Shown one piece after another: positions 28,229 to 38,594 of a stretch of 42,292 bases of DNA; the stretch's first letter is position 1; the number at the start of each line of letters is the position of its first letter. Under the pieces are notes generated by a model. It was given only the letters and a program-made list of their open reading frames with translations. It had not been told where the DNA came from and searched no databases. The stretch covers positions 1 through 42,292 of the forward strand of contig CAMDLX010000008.1 of the NCBI GenBank assembly GCA_945901935.1, read 5' to 3'. The translations under genes and the position numbers were made by a program. The DNA comes from Bifidobacterium breve. Lineage in GTDB: Bacteria; Actinomycetota; Acidimicrobiia; Acidimicrobiales; Microtrichaceae.

Positions 28229-28948
28229 CTAGAGCTTGAGGAACTTCAGAAACATAAGTCGCGGGATCGAAGAGGCAGCCGCATACTCATCAGCTCGTGC
28301 CATGAATCCCGCCGCAGGAGCGGGCTCCTCCATCCGCTCCAAGCGAAAGCCAGCCTCGGTAGCGGCATTGATGTAGCGGCTCAATGGACGGTGATAAAAA
28401 CGAATAAACACACCTTGCTCAACCTCTTCCATCGTGTTGGCCTCGGACAGATACGGCCCAACACGCCAGTACTGCTCAGGCGGGTCGAGAACCTGGTCGT
28501 CGATCCAGCCGCTACCGGGGGTTTGGAGCAGCGGGTGATTCAGGAGCAACAAAAATGTGCCGCCCGGTCGCATCACTCGTTCAAGTTCAGCGAGGGCTGG
28601 GTCAATCAGCGCAATATGCTCAAACACCAGACACGCAACTGCTGCATCTACACAAGCTGTGGCCAAGCCCACATCGGTGGCGCTTCCTTGGAAATATTCA
28701 GGGCCCCCCGCCCGAGAGGCTGCAAGCGCTACCTGGGTGAATGCTGGGTCAAGCCCAACGACCTGCAGACCCTTTTCGGCTGCGAGTCGGGCCACCTGTC
28801 CCTCGCCACATCCCATATCGAGCATCCGACCACTGCGAGGTAAATGCTGCTGAATCAGCGGCAAAATCTGTTCGGTGTATTCGGGGTCAGCGCCGTTGGT
28901 GAACTCTCGCTGCCACCAGTCGGCGTGTTCTTCCCAAGGGTCAGTCAT
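28229..28948 (-). CDS. Class I SAM-dependent methyltransferase
   Basis: The 239-residue protein has the SAM-binding strand and loop RMLDMGCGEGQVARLA, the acidic end of strand two (VVGLDPAF), and LERVMRPGGTFLLLLN typical of small-molecule methyltransferases of the UbiE/Methyltransf_11 type. The substrate is unknown. The start overlaps the uvrC stop (ATGA), so it is translated after uvrC. Confidence 0.85.
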   Translation of the reverse strand: MTDPWEEHADWWQREFTNGADPEYTEQILPLIQQHLPRSGRMLDMGCGEGQVARLAAEKGLQVVGLDPAFTQVALAASRAGGPEYFQGSATDVGLATACVDAAVACLVFEHIALIDPALAELERVMRPGGTFLLLLNHPLLQTPGSGWIDDQVLDPPEQYWRVGPYLSEANTMEEVEQGVFIRFYHRPLSRYINAATEAGFRLERMEEPAPAAGFMARADEYAAASSIPRLMFLKFLKL

Positions 28949-30798
28949 CGTGCGGATCTCAACTTCTCATAGACGGCTTGGGCTACATCATGCGGTAGCC
29001 AAGTCAACGAGGTGAACTCCTGCAATTCGGCCGCCTTAACTGCCCGAATCCCGCCGAGTTCCTTGATGAGTCGCTCCTTACGCTTGGGGCCGAGACCTGC
29101 AATGCCGTCAAGCACCGAGGCTGTCATGCGTTTGTCGCGACGCTCACGATGAAAGCTGATAGCGAATCGATGCGATTCATCGCGGATTCGCTGCAACATA
29201 AACAGCGCCTCTGATCCTCTGGGGATCGCCACCGGCTGGGAGTTACCCGGCAGAAAAACCTCTTCGAACTGTTTCGCTAATGAGGCCACCGGAATCTCAT
29301 CTGTCAGACCCAGTTGCTCCAGCACACGCACCGCAACACTGAGCTGTCCCTTGCCGCCATCCACCAGCAACAACTGGGGCGGGTAAGCAAAGCGGCCGCG
29401 CTCTGCAATCGGAAGTTCTTTGTCTGCGACATAGGCAGCGAATCTTCTGGTGAGGACTTCTTCCATTGCCGCAAAGTCATCGTTCTGTGGCACATTCACT
29501 TTGAAGCGCCGGTACTCGGATTTGCGAGGCAGGCCATCCTCGAGCACCACCATCGACCCCACATAATCAGTGCCCTGCAAGTGGCTCATGTCGTAACACT
29601 CAATACGCAGTGGAGCTACTGGCAGCGACAAGTACTGCTCAAGGTCATTGAGAGCTTTGGCCCTGCTGTTGTGATCCGCTGCCCGCTTGAGTCGGTGTCG
29701 CTGAAAAGCGTCGACTGCATTCTTCTTCACAGTTTCTGCAAGCTCGCGCTTGGTGCCGCGTTGCGGAATGCGAATCTCAACTCTGCTACTACGCTGCGCT
29801 GTCAACCATTCCTCATACATGGAAGGGTCCTCGGGAATGGTCGGCACCAACACAGACTTTGGGTATCCGACGGCTGGTGGATCTCCGTAGACCTGCTCCA
29901 GCACTGCCGCCATGGTCTGAGCAGGATTCAAGTCCATGACTTTGTCCAGAATGAAGCCGAGTCGGCCCACTACTCTCCCCCGCCGCACAAAAAATATCTG
30001 CGCAGCAGCCTCGAGGTCATCCTCGTGAACCCCAATGATGTCGACATCTTCGGTGGTGTCGCCCACCATCTGTTGTCTCTCAACTGCTCGCCGTACAGCT
30101 GCGAGACGATCACGGGTACGCGCTGCCTGCTCAAACTCCATCGCAGCGGCAGCATCAGCCATTTCAGTTTCGAGCCGCTGCAGAACTGGCTCGACATCAC
30201 CCTCTAGAAATTCCATGAACTCGGTGACGAGTCCGGAGTAGGCCTGCGGGGTGATCTCGCTTACACAGGGACCAGCGCATTTCTCAATGTGAAACAACAA
30301 GCAGGGCTTGCCTACACGCTGATGATGCCGGAGCTTGTGATCAGAACAAGTCCTGATGGGAAAGGTCCGAAGCAGTTCGTCCAAGGTCTCACGAATTGCA
30401 TAGGCATGCGCATATGGCCCGAAGTAGCGCGAGCCCTTCTTTCGCATGCCACGAGTCACCGTCGCTCGCGGCCATTCATCGCCCAAGGTCACGGCCAAGA
30501 AGGGATAGCTCTTGTCATCCACCAGGCGCACGTTGAACCGAGGGCGATGCTGCTTGATGAGCGAGTACTCCAGCATGAGAGCCTCGACCTCATTGCGCAC
30601 CTGAATCCACTCGACAGTCTCTGCGGTGGCCACCATTTGAGCTGTCCGAGGATGCAGGCTGCGAGGATTCTGGAAGTAATTCGAAAGCCGTTGTCGTAGC
30701 GACTTGGCTTTGCCGACATAAATGATCCGACCCTCGGAGTCTTTGAACTGATAGCTACCGGGGGTATCGGGAATCGTCCCCGGCTCTGGTCGGTCCAT
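28945..30798 (-). CDS. uvrC: Excinuclease ABC subunit C
   Basis: The 617-residue protein has a GIY-YIG nuclease domain (PGSYQFKDSEGRIIYVGKAKSLRQRL) at the N-terminus. A Cys-rich segment follows (CLLFHIEKCAGPC), then a UVR motif (about 200-235), the second RNase H-like nuclease domain (IECYDMSHLQGTDYVGSMVV, LLLVDGGKGQL) and C-terminal helix-hairpin-helix motifs (LDGIAGLGPKRKERLI). UvrC makes both cuts beside a DNA lesion marked by UvrA and UvrB. No clear ribosome site or LexA box precedes it; a 20-nt tandem array does. Confidence 0.97.
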   Translation of the reverse strand: MDRPEPGTIPDTPGSYQFKDSEGRIIYVGKAKSLRQRLSNYFQNPRSLHPRTAQMVATAETVEWIQVRNEVEALMLEYSLIKQHRPRFNVRLVDDKSYPFLAVTLGDEWPRATVTRGMRKKGSRYFGPYAHAYAIRETLDELLRTFPIRTCSDHKLRHHQRVGKPCLLFHIEKCAGPCVSEITPQAYSGLVTEFMEFLEGDVEPVLQRLETEMADAAAAMEFEQAARTRDRLAAVRRAVERQQMVGDTTEDVDIIGVHEDDLEAAAQIFFVRRGRVVGRLGFILDKVMDLNPAQTMAAVLEQVYGDPPAVGYPKSVLVPTIPEDPSMYEEWLTAQRSSRVEIRIPQRGTKRELAETVKKNAVDAFQRHRLKRAADHNSRAKALNDLEQYLSLPVAPLRIECYDMSHLQGTDYVGSMVVLEDGLPRKSEYRRFKVNVPQNDDFAAMEEVLTRRFAAYVADKELPIAERGRFAYPPQLLLVDGGKGQLSVAVRVLEQLGLTDEIPVASLAKQFEEVFLPGNSQPVAIPRGSEALFMLQRIRDESHRFAISFHRERRDKRMTASVLDGIAGLGPKRKERLIKELGGIRAVKAAELQEFTSLTWLPHDVAQAVYEKLRSAR

Positions 30799-30820
30799 TA
30801 CTCGTACAGTACTGCTGTGT

Positions 30821-30900
30821 TGCGGAAACTACTGCAGCGCTGCGGAAACTACTGCAGCGCTCGGGAATCTGCTGCCTGATTGCGAAAACCGCTGCACCCG
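30821..30900. repeat. 20-nt tandem repeat in the uvrC-nadA divergent region
   Basis: Two perfect copies of TGCGGAAACTACTGCAGCGC (30821-30840, 30841-30860) are followed by two degenerate units of the same length to 30900. The array lies 23-102 nt upstream of the uvrC start, where its promoter should be. Confidence 0.9.
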
Positions 30901-31027
30901 CCGGCCAAGAACCGGGTAAGCTCTCTTTGTCGGCCTGGTCTCCGGCACCATCATCATTTCGAGACCGACTTACCAGAGGCGTGGCGACCAGGCTGTCCCC
31001 ACTGGATGATTCTCGAAAGTCTTCATC

Positions 31028-31051
31028 GTGTACGGGTGCAAATCAGTACAC
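31028..31051. promoter_or_regulatory. Inverted repeat upstream of nadA
   Basis: GTGTAC (31028-31033) and GTACAC (31046-31051) form a perfect inverted repeat with a 12-nt spacer, directly before the nadA ribosome site GGGAGG (31054-31059). It could be an operator for NAD synthesis control. No known motif is matched with certainty. Confidence 0.35.
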
Positions 31052-31067
31052 ATGGGAGGTCACCAGA

Positions 31068-32177
31068 ATGCTCAGACTGCAAGTTCAACTACCAGAGCAG
31101 TACCTGCAAGCCACGCAAGAAGAATTGTCTGAACGCATAGCAACTGCCAAGGCAACCCTTGGAGAGCGGGTGTTTATTCTTGGGCATCACTATCAGCGCG
31201 ACGAAGTCATGCGCTGGGCGGATGCGCGAGGAGACTCGTTTCGGCTCTCAGTGCTGGCACAGGAACACCCCGAGGCTGAGTTCATTGTGTTTTGCGGGGT
31301 GCACTTCATGGCCGAGGCCGCCGATATCTTGACCGGGGACCACCAGCAGGTTGTCCTGCCCGATTTGAATGCCGGCTGTTCGATGGCGGATATGGCAGAT
31401 ATTGACTCGGTGGAAGAGGCTTGGGAATCCCTTGCAGAAGTCACTGACATTGAGCGAGTCGTACCAATTACCTATATGAACTCAGCTGCAAACCTGAAGG
31501 CCTTTGTGGGCAAGCAAGGCGGAGCTGTCTGCACCTCGACAAATGCTCGGGCTGTTCTCGACTGGGCTCTGCACCGTGAGGATGGCCCCCAGGGCAAGCA
31601 GGTTCTGTTCTTCCCCGATCAGCATCTTGGAAGAAATACTGGCTTTCAGATGGGGTTCAATGATTCCGATATGGCAGTCTGGAACCCCCGCAAAGAGTTC
31701 GGCGGACTTGAAGAAGCCGAGCTGAAAAACCGCACATTCCTGCTCTGGAAGGGGCATTGCTCGGTACATCAGCGCTTTCAGCCGGAACACATTCAGGCCT
31801 TTCGTGCGCAGTACCCAGAGGGAATCGTGGTGATGCATCCTGAGTGCTCACACGAGGCCTGCGAGCTTGCCGATCAGGTCGGGTCAACAGACTTCATTAT
31901 CCGTGCCATCGAGGCTGCTCCATCAGGTTCGGTTATTGGAGTCGGAACCGAAATTCATCTAGTGCAGCGTCTGAATAACGAGACACAAGACAAAACAGTG
32001 ATTTCGCTCGACCCACTGGTGTGCCCCTGCTCAACAATGTTCCGAATTGACGCCCCACACCTGGCTTGGACCTTGGAGAGCTTGGTTGAAGGAACGGTCC
32101 GGAACCGAATCACAGTCAACCCAGAGGATGCACATTGGGCGCGGGTTGCACTTGAGCGCATGCTCGAAATCACCTGA
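31068..32177 (+). CDS. nadA: Quinolinate synthase
   Basis: ATG 31068 is chosen because GGGAGG precedes it by 8 nt; an upstream frame would add 47 unrelated residues. The 369-residue protein has FILGHHYQRDEV, CGVHFMAEAAD and the three likely 4Fe-4S ligands: Cys104 in NAGCSMAD, the Cys of KGHCSVH and the Cys pair CPCSTMFRI near the end. It condenses iminoaspartate with dihydroxyacetone phosphate to quinolinate for NAD. nadB and nadC, often adjacent, are not in the window. The stop codon lies inside a 24-nt tandem array. Confidence 0.95.
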   Translation: MLRLQVQLPEQYLQATQEELSERIATAKATLGERVFILGHHYQRDEVMRWADARGDSFRLSVLAQEHPEAEFIVFCGVHFMAEAADILTGDHQQVVLPDLNAGCSMADMADIDSVEEAWESLAEVTDIERVVPITYMNSAANLKAFVGKQGGAVCTSTNARAVLDWALHREDGPQGKQVLFFPDQHLGRNTGFQMGFNDSDMAVWNPRKEFGGLEEAELKNRTFLLWKGHCSVHQRFQPEHIQAFRAQYPEGIVVMHPECSHEACELADQVGSTDFIIRAIEAAPSGSVIGVGTEIHLVQRLNNETQDKTVISLDPLVCPCSTMFRIDAPHLAWTLESLVEGTVRNRITVNPEDAHWARVALERMLEIT

Positions 32178-32266
32178 GCTCAGCAGCGAGCAGTCACCTG
32201 AGCTCACCAGCGAGCAGTCACCTGAGCTCACCAGCGAGCAGTCACCTGAGCTCACCAGCGAGCAGT
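32173..32266. repeat. 24-nt tandem repeat bridging the nadA and uvrA 3' ends
   Basis: Three complete 24-nt units start at 32173, 32197 and 32221, followed by a nearly complete fourth at 32245. Each begins CCTGAGCTC and ends GAGCAGTCA. The first unit supplies the nadA stop codon. The last supplies the final seven or so codons and, with the unit before it, the stop of uvrA on the other strand. Confidence 0.93.
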
Positions 32267-35200
32267 GGCGCTAGGAAGTGGCCGGTATAGCTCTGTTTGG
32301 CTGCAGCGATTGTTTCGGGGGTTCCTTCGGCCACCACAGACCCCCCGCCGCGACCGCCCTCTGGCCCAAGGTCAATAACCCAGTCTGCAGTCTTGATCAC
32401 ATCCAGATTGTGCTCGATCACCAAAACGGTATTGCCTTGGTCAACGAGCCGGGACAACACCGTCAGCAGCTTGCGAATATCTTCAAAGTGCAGGCCGGTG
32501 GTTGGCTCATCCAACAGGTAGATCGTGTGGCCCGTGGAGCGCTTCGCTAACTCAGATGCCAGCTTGACCCGCTGGGCTTCACCCCCAGAGAGCGTGGTAG
32601 CGGGCTGACCAAGCCGCACATAGCCCAGGCCCACATCTACAAGGGTTCGCATATGCCTAGCAATGGTGGGCTGATTCGAGAAGAACGCCAAAGCTTCTTC
32701 ACAAGGCAGGTTGAGCACCTCGGAAATGTTTAACCCTTTAAAGGTCACCTCGAGGGTGTCTCGGTTATATCGAGCACCGCCGCAAACCTCGCAGGGCACA
32801 TAAATATCTGGCAGGAAGTGCATCTCGATCTTGATTGTTCCGTCACCAGAACAGGCTTCGCAGCGGCCACCCTTGACGTTGAAACTAAATCGGCCGGGAA
32901 GGTACCCGCGCACCTTTGACTCAGAGGTCTGCGCAAACAGCTTCCTGATGTGATCGAACACACCGGTATACGTGGCTGGGTTAGATCGAGGAGTTCGACC
33001 AATGGGCGACTGGTCGATGTCGATCACTTTGTCCAACTGGTCTAGACCCTCAATGCGCTTATGCAATCCCGGTGGAATCTTGGATCCATAAATCTGCTGC
33101 ATCAGCGAACGCATGAGGATGTCATTGATCAGCGTGGACTTGCCCGAACCAGATACCCCCGTGACCGCAACAAAACACCCGAGCGGGATGTCAACATTTA
33201 CATTGCGAAGGTTGTGTTCGCGTGCCCCCTGAATTTTCAGCCACTGCTCCCCTGGCTCGCGTCGAACCTCGGGCAGCGGAATGGAGCGCTTGCCTGATAA
33301 GTACTGCCCCGTGACCGACTCTTTTGCACGCAGCAACCCCTTGAAACTTCCGGAATGCACGACTCTCCCGCCGTGTTCTCCTGCACCCGGACCAACGTCG
33401 ACAATGTGGTCGGCAATGCGAATGGTGTCCTCATCGTGTTCCACCACGATGACTGTGTTGCCCAAGTCTCGTAGTCGGATCAGCGTCTCAATCAGGCGAT
33501 GGTTATCGCGTTGATGTAGGCCGATGGAGGGCTCGTCGAGCACATAGAGCACGCCGACCAAGCCGGAACCAATCTGTGAGGCCAGGCGAATGCGTTGAGC
33601 CTCGCCGCCCGAAAGCGTGGCAGCTGAACGAGCAAGGGACAGGTAATCCAAGCCCACATCGCATAAGAACTTGAGCCGAACGTTGATCTCTTTCAGGATG
33701 CGCTCAGCAATCAGAGTCTGACGCTCATCTAGGTGCAGGTGCAGCAGTTTGTCTGTGGCCTCGGCGATCGACAGGCTGCAGAGTTGATGCATGTTGAGTC
33801 CATCAACAGTGACTGCAAGTGCATACGGGTTCAAGCGGGCACCGTCGCAAGTAGCACACGGCACAAGGCGCATGTAGCCCTCAATGGCATCGCGTGAGGA
33901 GTCAGTTTCGGCCTCGCTATGACGACGTTTGAGATATGGAATCACGCCCTCGTACTTGGCTGAGTAACTACGTGTTCTGCCGTAACGATTCTTAAACTTG
34001 ACGGCTACGCGAGTTGATCCTTCAACACCAAAGAGCAAGAGCATCTGCTGCTGCTTCGGAAGCTTCTCAAACGGAGTGTTGATCTCAATCTCGTACTCCT
34101 CGCAGACTGACTCCAACAAACGGTGAAAGTACTTAGCGTGGCCCGATGCCCAAGGAGCGAGTGCGCCATCGGCCACCGAGACCTCGGGGTCGGGAACCAC
34201 CAGTTCTGGGTCAACCTCGAACAAGGTTCCCAAGCCATCACAGGCAGTGCATGCGCCATAGGGGGTATTGAAAGAGAAGTTTCGTGGAGCCAGTTCTTCG
34301 AAGCTTTTGCCATCAGATGGGCGGGCCAACTTCTCAGAAAACGTCAGCGTCTCTGACTCCGCATCAGCTCCGGAATCTTTAGCGGCAAGCAGCTCGATCT
34401 GTGCCACTCCCTCGGCGAGCGTCAGAGCGGTTTCCATGGAGTCGGTTAGTCGCCGCTCGATGCCATCTCGCAACACCAAGCGGTCAACAATGACCTCAAT
34501 GGTGTGCTGCTCATAGCGGGCAAGGTCGAGTTCTACCGGAAGCTCGTGTACTTCGCCGTCCACGCGCACCCGACCAAATCCTTGGCTGGCAAGGTCAACA
34601 AAAAGCTGCTCGTAGGTGCCCTTCCGGCCACGTATTACTGGGGCAAGCACTTGAAAGCGTGTGCCCTCGGGTAGGGCCAAAATGCGGTCCACAATCTGTT
34701 GTGGAGTTTGACGAACCAGTGCTTCGCCAGTTTCGGGATCATGGGGTTCACCGACTCGTGCAAACAACAGTCGCAGGTAGTCGTATACCTCGGTGACCGT
34801 GCCCACTGTTGAGCGGGGATTTCGAGAGGCCGACTTCTGATCAATCGAGATTGCTGGAGACAAGCCCTCGATCACGTCGACATCGGGCTTATCCATCTGA
34901 CCCAAGAACTGACGCGCATAGGAGGAGAGTGACTCGACGTAGCGGCGTTGACCCTCGGCATAAATGGTGTCGAATGCAAGCGAAGACTTGCCCGATCCAG
35001 AGAGCCCAGTAAAGACAATGAGTTGGTCACGGGGAAGGTCAAGCGAGACATCGCACAAGTTGTGCTCGCGAGCGCCTCGAATCGTGATGCGATCGAGCGC
35101 ATGATGCGACTGCGCTCTCTTGGCTACAGCTGCCTTGGGTGCAGCTGCCGTGTTGGCTACAGCTGCCTTCTTGGGTAGAGCGACCTTCGGTACAGCCGCC

Positions 35201-35289
35201 TTGGGTGCAGCCGCCTTGGGTGCAGCCGCCGTCTTCTTTGCAGGTGCCTTGCGAGGGGTGGCGCTTGTTCGCACCTTCGGTGTCGACAT
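32242..35289 (-). CDS. uvrA: Excinuclease ABC subunit A, with Lys/Ala/Pro-rich N-terminal extension
   Basis: The 1015-residue protein contains two ABC ATPase halves. Walker A of the first is [13 protein letters not shown]; of the second, [12 protein letters not shown]. Two LSGGEAQR signatures and the zinc-finger Cys pairs ([22 protein letters not shown]) are also present. UvrA scans DNA for lesions and loads UvrB. The first 64 residues are unusual: repeats of A-A-P-K-A type rich in Lys and Ala, like a histone H1 or mycobacterial HU tail, before the normal start near [21 protein letters not shown] precedes the ATG and no internal Met starts the core, so the extension seems real. A LexA box lies 20 nt upstream. 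Confidence 0.97.
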   Translation of the reverse strand: MSTPKVRTSATPRKAPAKKTAAAPKAAAPKAAVPKVALPKKAAVANTAAAPKAAVAKRAQSHHALDRITIRGAREHNLCDVSLDLPRDQLIVFTGLSGSGKSSLAFDTIYAEGQRRYVESLSSYARQFLGQMDKPDVDVIEGLSPAISIDQKSASRNPRSTVGTVTEVYDYLRLLFARVGEPHDPETGEALVRQTPQQIVDRILALPEGTRFQVLAPVIRGRKGTYEQLFVDLASQGFGRVRVDGEVHELPVELDLARYEQHTIEVIVDRLVLRDGIERRLTDSMETALTLAEGVAQIELLAAKDSGADAESETLTFSEKLARPSDGKSFEELAPRNFSFNTPYGACTACDGLGTLFEVDPELVVPDPEVSVADGALAPWASGHAKYFHRLLESVCEEYEIEINTPFEKLPKQQQMLLLFGVEGSTRVAVKFKNRYGRTRSYSAKYEGVIPYLKRRHSEAETDSSRDAIEGYMRLVPCATCDGARLNPYALAVTVDGLNMHQLCSLSIAEATDKLLHLHLDERQTLIAERILKEINVRLKFLCDVGLDYLSLARSAATLSGGEAQRIRLASQIGSGLVGVLYVLDEPSIGLHQRDNHRLIETLIRLRDLGNTVIVVEHDEDTIRIADHIVDVGPGAGEHGGRVVHSGSFKGLLRAKESVTGQYLSGKRSIPLPEVRREPGEQWLKIQGAREHNLRNVNVDIPLGCFVAVTGVSGSGKSTLINDILMRSLMQQIYGSKIPPGLHKRIEGLDQLDKVIDIDQSPIGRTPRSNPATYTGVFDHIRKLFAQTSESKVRGYLPGRFSFNVKGGRCEACSGDGTIKIEMHFLPDIYVPCEVCGGARYNRDTLEVTFKGLNISEVLNLPCEEALAFFSNQPTIARHMRTLVDVGLGYVRLGQPATTLSGGEAQRVKLASELAKRSTGHTIYLLDEPTTGLHFEDIRKLLTVLSRLVDQGNTVLVIEHNLDVIKTADWVIDLGPEGGRGGGSVVAEGTPETIAAAKQSYTGHFLAPLLAGELR

Positions 35290-35308
35290 GATTCCCTAGT
35301 TTAGTTGG

Positions 35309-35322
35309 CGAACAAGTGTTCG
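35309..35322. promoter_or_regulatory. LexA (SOS) box upstream of uvrA
   Basis: CGAACAAGTGTTCG is a perfect palindrome matching the actinobacterial LexA consensus GAAC-N4-GTTC. It lies 20 nt before the uvrA ATG and about 90 nt before the divergent aroC start. DNA damage should therefore raise uvrA expression; an effect on aroC is possible. Confidence 0.85.
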
Positions 35323-35411
35323 TGGTTCAAGCTCATTTACGGCAGAAAGTTTTGCGGATCTGCCGAAACAAGGTGTGGAGCGGCCTTCAGCGACTGCCAT
35401 ACTTGCTTGAT

Positions 35412-36509
35412 ATGGGTTCAAGCACCGGTCGCCTCTTTCGCATTACAACCTTTGGCGAGTCTCATGGTGGCGGGGTTGGCGTGGTTCTTGATGGGTGCCC
35501 TCCTGGGCTGGAACTCTCAGAGGCAGATATCCAGCCAGACCTAGACCGCCGTCGACCTGGCCAAAGCCGCTTAGTCACGCAGCGGGATGAGTCGGACAAA
35601 GTCGAGATTCTTTCTGGGGTGTACGAGGGTCGAACACTCGGATCGCCGATTGCCATGCTCGTCCGCAATGCCGATCAGATTTCTGGCGCGTACGAGGAAA
35701 TGAAGAGCAGCTACCGCCCCTCGCATGCAGACTTTACTACCGAGGCCAAATACGGGATTCGAGCTGTGGCCGGCGGAGGGCGGGCATCGGCAAGAGAGAC
35801 GATCGGCAGAGTCGCGGCGGCCGCAGTGGCTCGCAAGCTCCTCGCTCAGAGCTGCGGCGTAGAGGTACTTGGCTGGGTCTCGCAGATCCACACAATCATG
35901 TCGGCCGTTGATGCCAGCCTGGTACAACTCGATCAGGTCGAGGCCACGCCCACCCGCTGCCCAGACCCAGTAGCAGCCGAACTCATGGTTACGGCAATTG
36001 AGCAGGCCCGCCGAGATGGCGACTCGCTTGGCGGAATTGTTTCTTGCATCGCTCGAGGTGTGCCCGCCGGCTGGGGCGAGCCCGTATTCGACAAGCTCGA
36101 GGCCGACTTGGCAAAGGCTGTCATGTCGCTACCCGCTACAAAGGGTTTCGAACTGGGAAGTGGGTTTGGCGCAATTGCCATGACGGGCAGAGAACACAAC
36201 GACGCTTTTGTTCCCGGTGCAGATGGCAAGCCGCGCACACTCACGAATCACTCTGGTGGCATACAAGGCGGTATCTCGAACGGCGAAGAGATCAACATTC
36301 GTGTTGCCTTTAAGCCAACCGCCACAATTTCTTCTGAACAGCAAACTGTTGACCGAGACAACAATGCCGTCACTTTGGCAGCTAAGGGCCGCCACGATCC
36401 ATGCGTGCTGCCTCGTGCGGTGCCACTCGTAGAGGCAGCCATGCTGTTGGTACTCGCCGATCACTGGCTACGCCAAGAGTCGATTCGCACTAGCGCTGGG
36501 TTGTCCTAG
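35412..36509 (+). CDS. aroC: Chorismate synthase
   Basis: The start at ATG 35412 matches the invariant N-terminus ([27 protein letters not shown]) after a short MGSS. Upstream codons do not look like the family. No clear ribosome site is seen. The 365 residues include [18 protein letters not shown] (phosphate-binding), [15 protein letters not shown] and SLGG. The enzyme uses reduced FMN to convert EPSP to chorismate, the last shikimate step. No other aro gene is nearby. It is divergent from uvrA and convergent with uvrB, 12 nt away. Confidence 0.96.
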   Translation: MGSSTGRLFRITTFGESHGGGVGVVLDGCPPGLELSEADIQPDLDRRRPGQSRLVTQRDESDKVEILSGVYEGRTLGSPIAMLVRNADQISGAYEEMKSSYRPSHADFTTEAKYGIRAVAGGGRASARETIGRVAAAAVARKLLAQSCGVEVLGWVSQIHTIMSAVDASLVQLDQVEATPTRCPDPVAAELMVTAIEQARRDGDSLGGIVSCIARGVPAGWGEPVFDKLEADLAKAVMSLPATKGFELGSGFGAIAMTGREHNDAFVPGADGKPRTLTNHSGGIQGGISNGEEINIRVAFKPTATISSEQQTVDRDNNAVTLAAKGRHDPCVLPRAVPLVEAAMLLVLADHWLRQESIRTSAGLS

Positions 36510-36521
36510 AGCGAGTGCTTG

Positions 36522-38594
36522 CTAGGCCCCGCCGGCAGTGCGGAGTTCTCTTTTCAGGTCTTTAATCTCGTCTCGCAGTCGAGCCGCTTCTTCAAAGCGC
36601 AGTTCTTCAGATGCTGCGTTCATCTCGTCCTCGAGCAGGGAGATCAACTTGCCAAGGTCAGAGGGAGGCAGGTCCTTGAACTGTTCAGCTCGAGCACGCT
36701 CGCCGGGTCGCTGCTTGCGCTTGCCTTGGCCCGGGTAGGGCGCCTCATTCGAGGTTCCCCGCAGCTGATCCAAGATGTTGGTCACTGGCTTAATAATTGT
36801 CTTGGGGTCGATCCCATGTTCGGTGTTGTACGCCTCTTGCAAACCTCTGCGCCGGTTGGTCTCGGAGATTGCTTTGGTCATTGAGTCGGTCACGCGGTCC
36901 GCATACATAAAGACTTGACCGCGTACGTTGCGTGCGGCGCGCCCAATCATCTGAATCAGCGAGGTTTCGGAGCGTAGGAAGCCCTCTTTATCAGCATCAA
37001 GAATCGCCACCATCGAGACCTCTGGAATATCAAGGCCCTCTCGCAACAAGTTGATGCCGACGAGCACATCGAACTCGCCAAGTCGCAAGTCCCGCACTAG
37101 TTCAATGCGCTGCAACGTGTCAACATCTGAATGCAAGTAACGCACCCGAACACCCATCTCGAGCAAGTACTGCGTCAGATCTTCGGCCATCTTCTTGGTG
37201 AGCGTGGTGACCAAGACTCGATCGCCTAACTCGACTCTCTCATTGATGTTTCCTAACAGGTCATCGATCTGACCCTCGGTCGGCTTGATGACAACCTGCG
37301 GATCAATTAGGCCTGTGGGCCGCACAATCTGTTCAACCACTCGAGAGCTGTGTTCGATCTCCCATTTACTTGGCGTGGCAGACAGGAACACAGTCTGGCC
37401 AGCACGCTCTACCCATTCCTCAAACCTAAGCGGTCGATTATCGCCAGCCGAAGGCAGACGAAACCCATGCTCGATCAGGTTGTTCTTTCTTGAGCGATCA
37501 CCCTCGTACTGCCCATGCAACTGCGGAATCGTGACGTGGGATTCATCAATGATGGTCAGGTAATCAGAAGGAAAAAAGTCGAGCAGCGTATTCGGCGGCT
37601 CTCCTGGGGCACGACCATCTATCGGCCCCGAGTAATTCTCAATACCGTTACAGAATCCCAACTCCTGCAGCATCTCAAGGTCATATTCAGTTCTCATTCG
37701 AAGTCGCTGGGCCTCGAGCAACTTGCCTTCACTCTCGAACAACGCCAGCCGCTGCTGCAACTCGACTTCGATGCGCCCAATAGCGTCCCGGAGTCGCTCA
37801 TCAGAGGTTGCGTAGTGGGTGTTCGGGAAGATGACCACTTCCTCCAATTCCTGAACGCGCTCCCCGGTCAGCGTGTCAACTACCGAGATCGACTCAACCT
37901 CGTCGCCAAACAGCGCAATGCGCACTGCAGTTTCTTCATAGGCAGGGTGGACTTCAATGATGTCGCCGCGCACCCTGAACTTGCCTCGTACCAGGTTCAT
38001 ATCGTTGCGCTCGTATTGCAGATCGACGAGACGCCGAAGCATCTCTCGCTGGTCAATTGTTTCGCCCACCCGGGCGGCAAACAATCTCTTGGAGTACTCC
38101 TCGGGCGAGCCGAGACCATAGATGCACGACACCGATGCCACCACAATGGTGTCTCGCCGAGTCAGGAGTGCCGAAGTAGCGGCATGACGCAGACGATCGA
38201 TCTCGTCGTTGACCGAGGAGTCCTTCTCGATGAAGGTATCGCTGGCCGCCATGTAGGCCTCGGGCTGGTAGTAGTCGTAATACGAGACGAAGTATTCGAC
38301 GCGATTCTCTGGGAAGAACTCACGAAACTCGTTGGCTAGCTGCGCTGCCAAACTCTTGTTGGGTGCCAGAACCAGCGTTGGCCGCTGCACCTGTTCAATC
38401 GTCCATGCCATGGTGGCTGACTTGCCCGAGCCTGTGATGCCAAGAAGGGTCTGAAAGCGTTGACCAGTGTTGATGCCTTCGGCGAGCGCAGCAATTGCGG
38501 CTGGCTGATCCCCTGCAGGCTGATAGTCCGAGACCATTTTGAATGGCCGCAGTGCAGAGGGTTGCACCCGATCGGGGCTTGCCTCGGAACTCAC
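36522..38594 (-). CDS. uvrB: Excinuclease ABC subunit B
   Basis: GTG at 38594 is preferred because it overlaps the coaE stop as GTGA; an ATG at 38621 would add nine residues inside coaE. The roughly 690-residue helicase-like protein has Walker A ([13 protein letters not shown]), the beta-hairpin region ([22 protein letters not shown]), the DEXH-type motif IIDESH, motif [11 protein letters not shown] and a C-terminal UVR motif ([27 protein letters not shown]). UvrB verifies damage and recruits UvrC. The convergent aroC gene ends 12 nt beyond its stop. No LexA box is evident before coaE-uvrB. Confidence 0.97.
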   Translation of the reverse strand: MSSEASPDRVQPSALRPFKMVSDYQPAGDQPAAIAALAEGINTGQRFQTLLGITGSGKSATMAWTIEQVQRPTLVLAPNKSLAAQLANEFREFFPENRVEYFVSYYDYYQPEAYMAASDTFIEKDSSVNDEIDRLRHAATSALLTRRDTIVVASVSCIYGLGSPEEYSKRLFAARVGETIDQREMLRRLVDLQYERNDMNLVRGKFRVRGDIIEVHPAYEETAVRIALFGDEVESISVVDTLTGERVQELEEVVIFPNTHYATSDERLRDAIGRIEVELQQRLALFESEGKLLEAQRLRMRTEYDLEMLQELGFCNGIENYSGPIDGRAPGEPPNTLLDFFPSDYLTIIDESHVTIPQLHGQYEGDRSRKNNLIEHGFRLPSAGDNRPLRFEEWVERAGQTVFLSATPSKWEIEHSSRVVEQIVRPTGLIDPQVVIKPTEGQIDDLLGNINERVELGDRVLVTTLTKKMAEDLTQYLLEMGVRVRYLHSDVDTLQRIELVRDLRLGEFDVLVGINLLREGLDIPEVSMVAILDADKEGFLRSETSLIQMIGRAARNVRGQVFMYADRVTDSMTKAISETNRRRGLQEAYNTEHGIDPKTIIKPVTNILDQLRGTSNEAPYPGQGKRKQRPGERARAEQFKDLPPSDLGKLISLLEDEMNAASEELRFEEAARLRDEIKDLKRELRTAGGA

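Noticed and set aside
30801-31067. Riboswitch upstream of nadA
   Set aside because: I see only the 20-nt array and one short inverted repeat; no known riboswitch core could be recognised by eye.
32173-32266. CRISPR array
   Set aside because: The 24-nt units are directly adjacent with no unique spacers. The same holds for the 18-, 20- and 36-nt arrays, and no cas genes are present; the Cas4-like nuclease is a stand-alone RecB-type protein.
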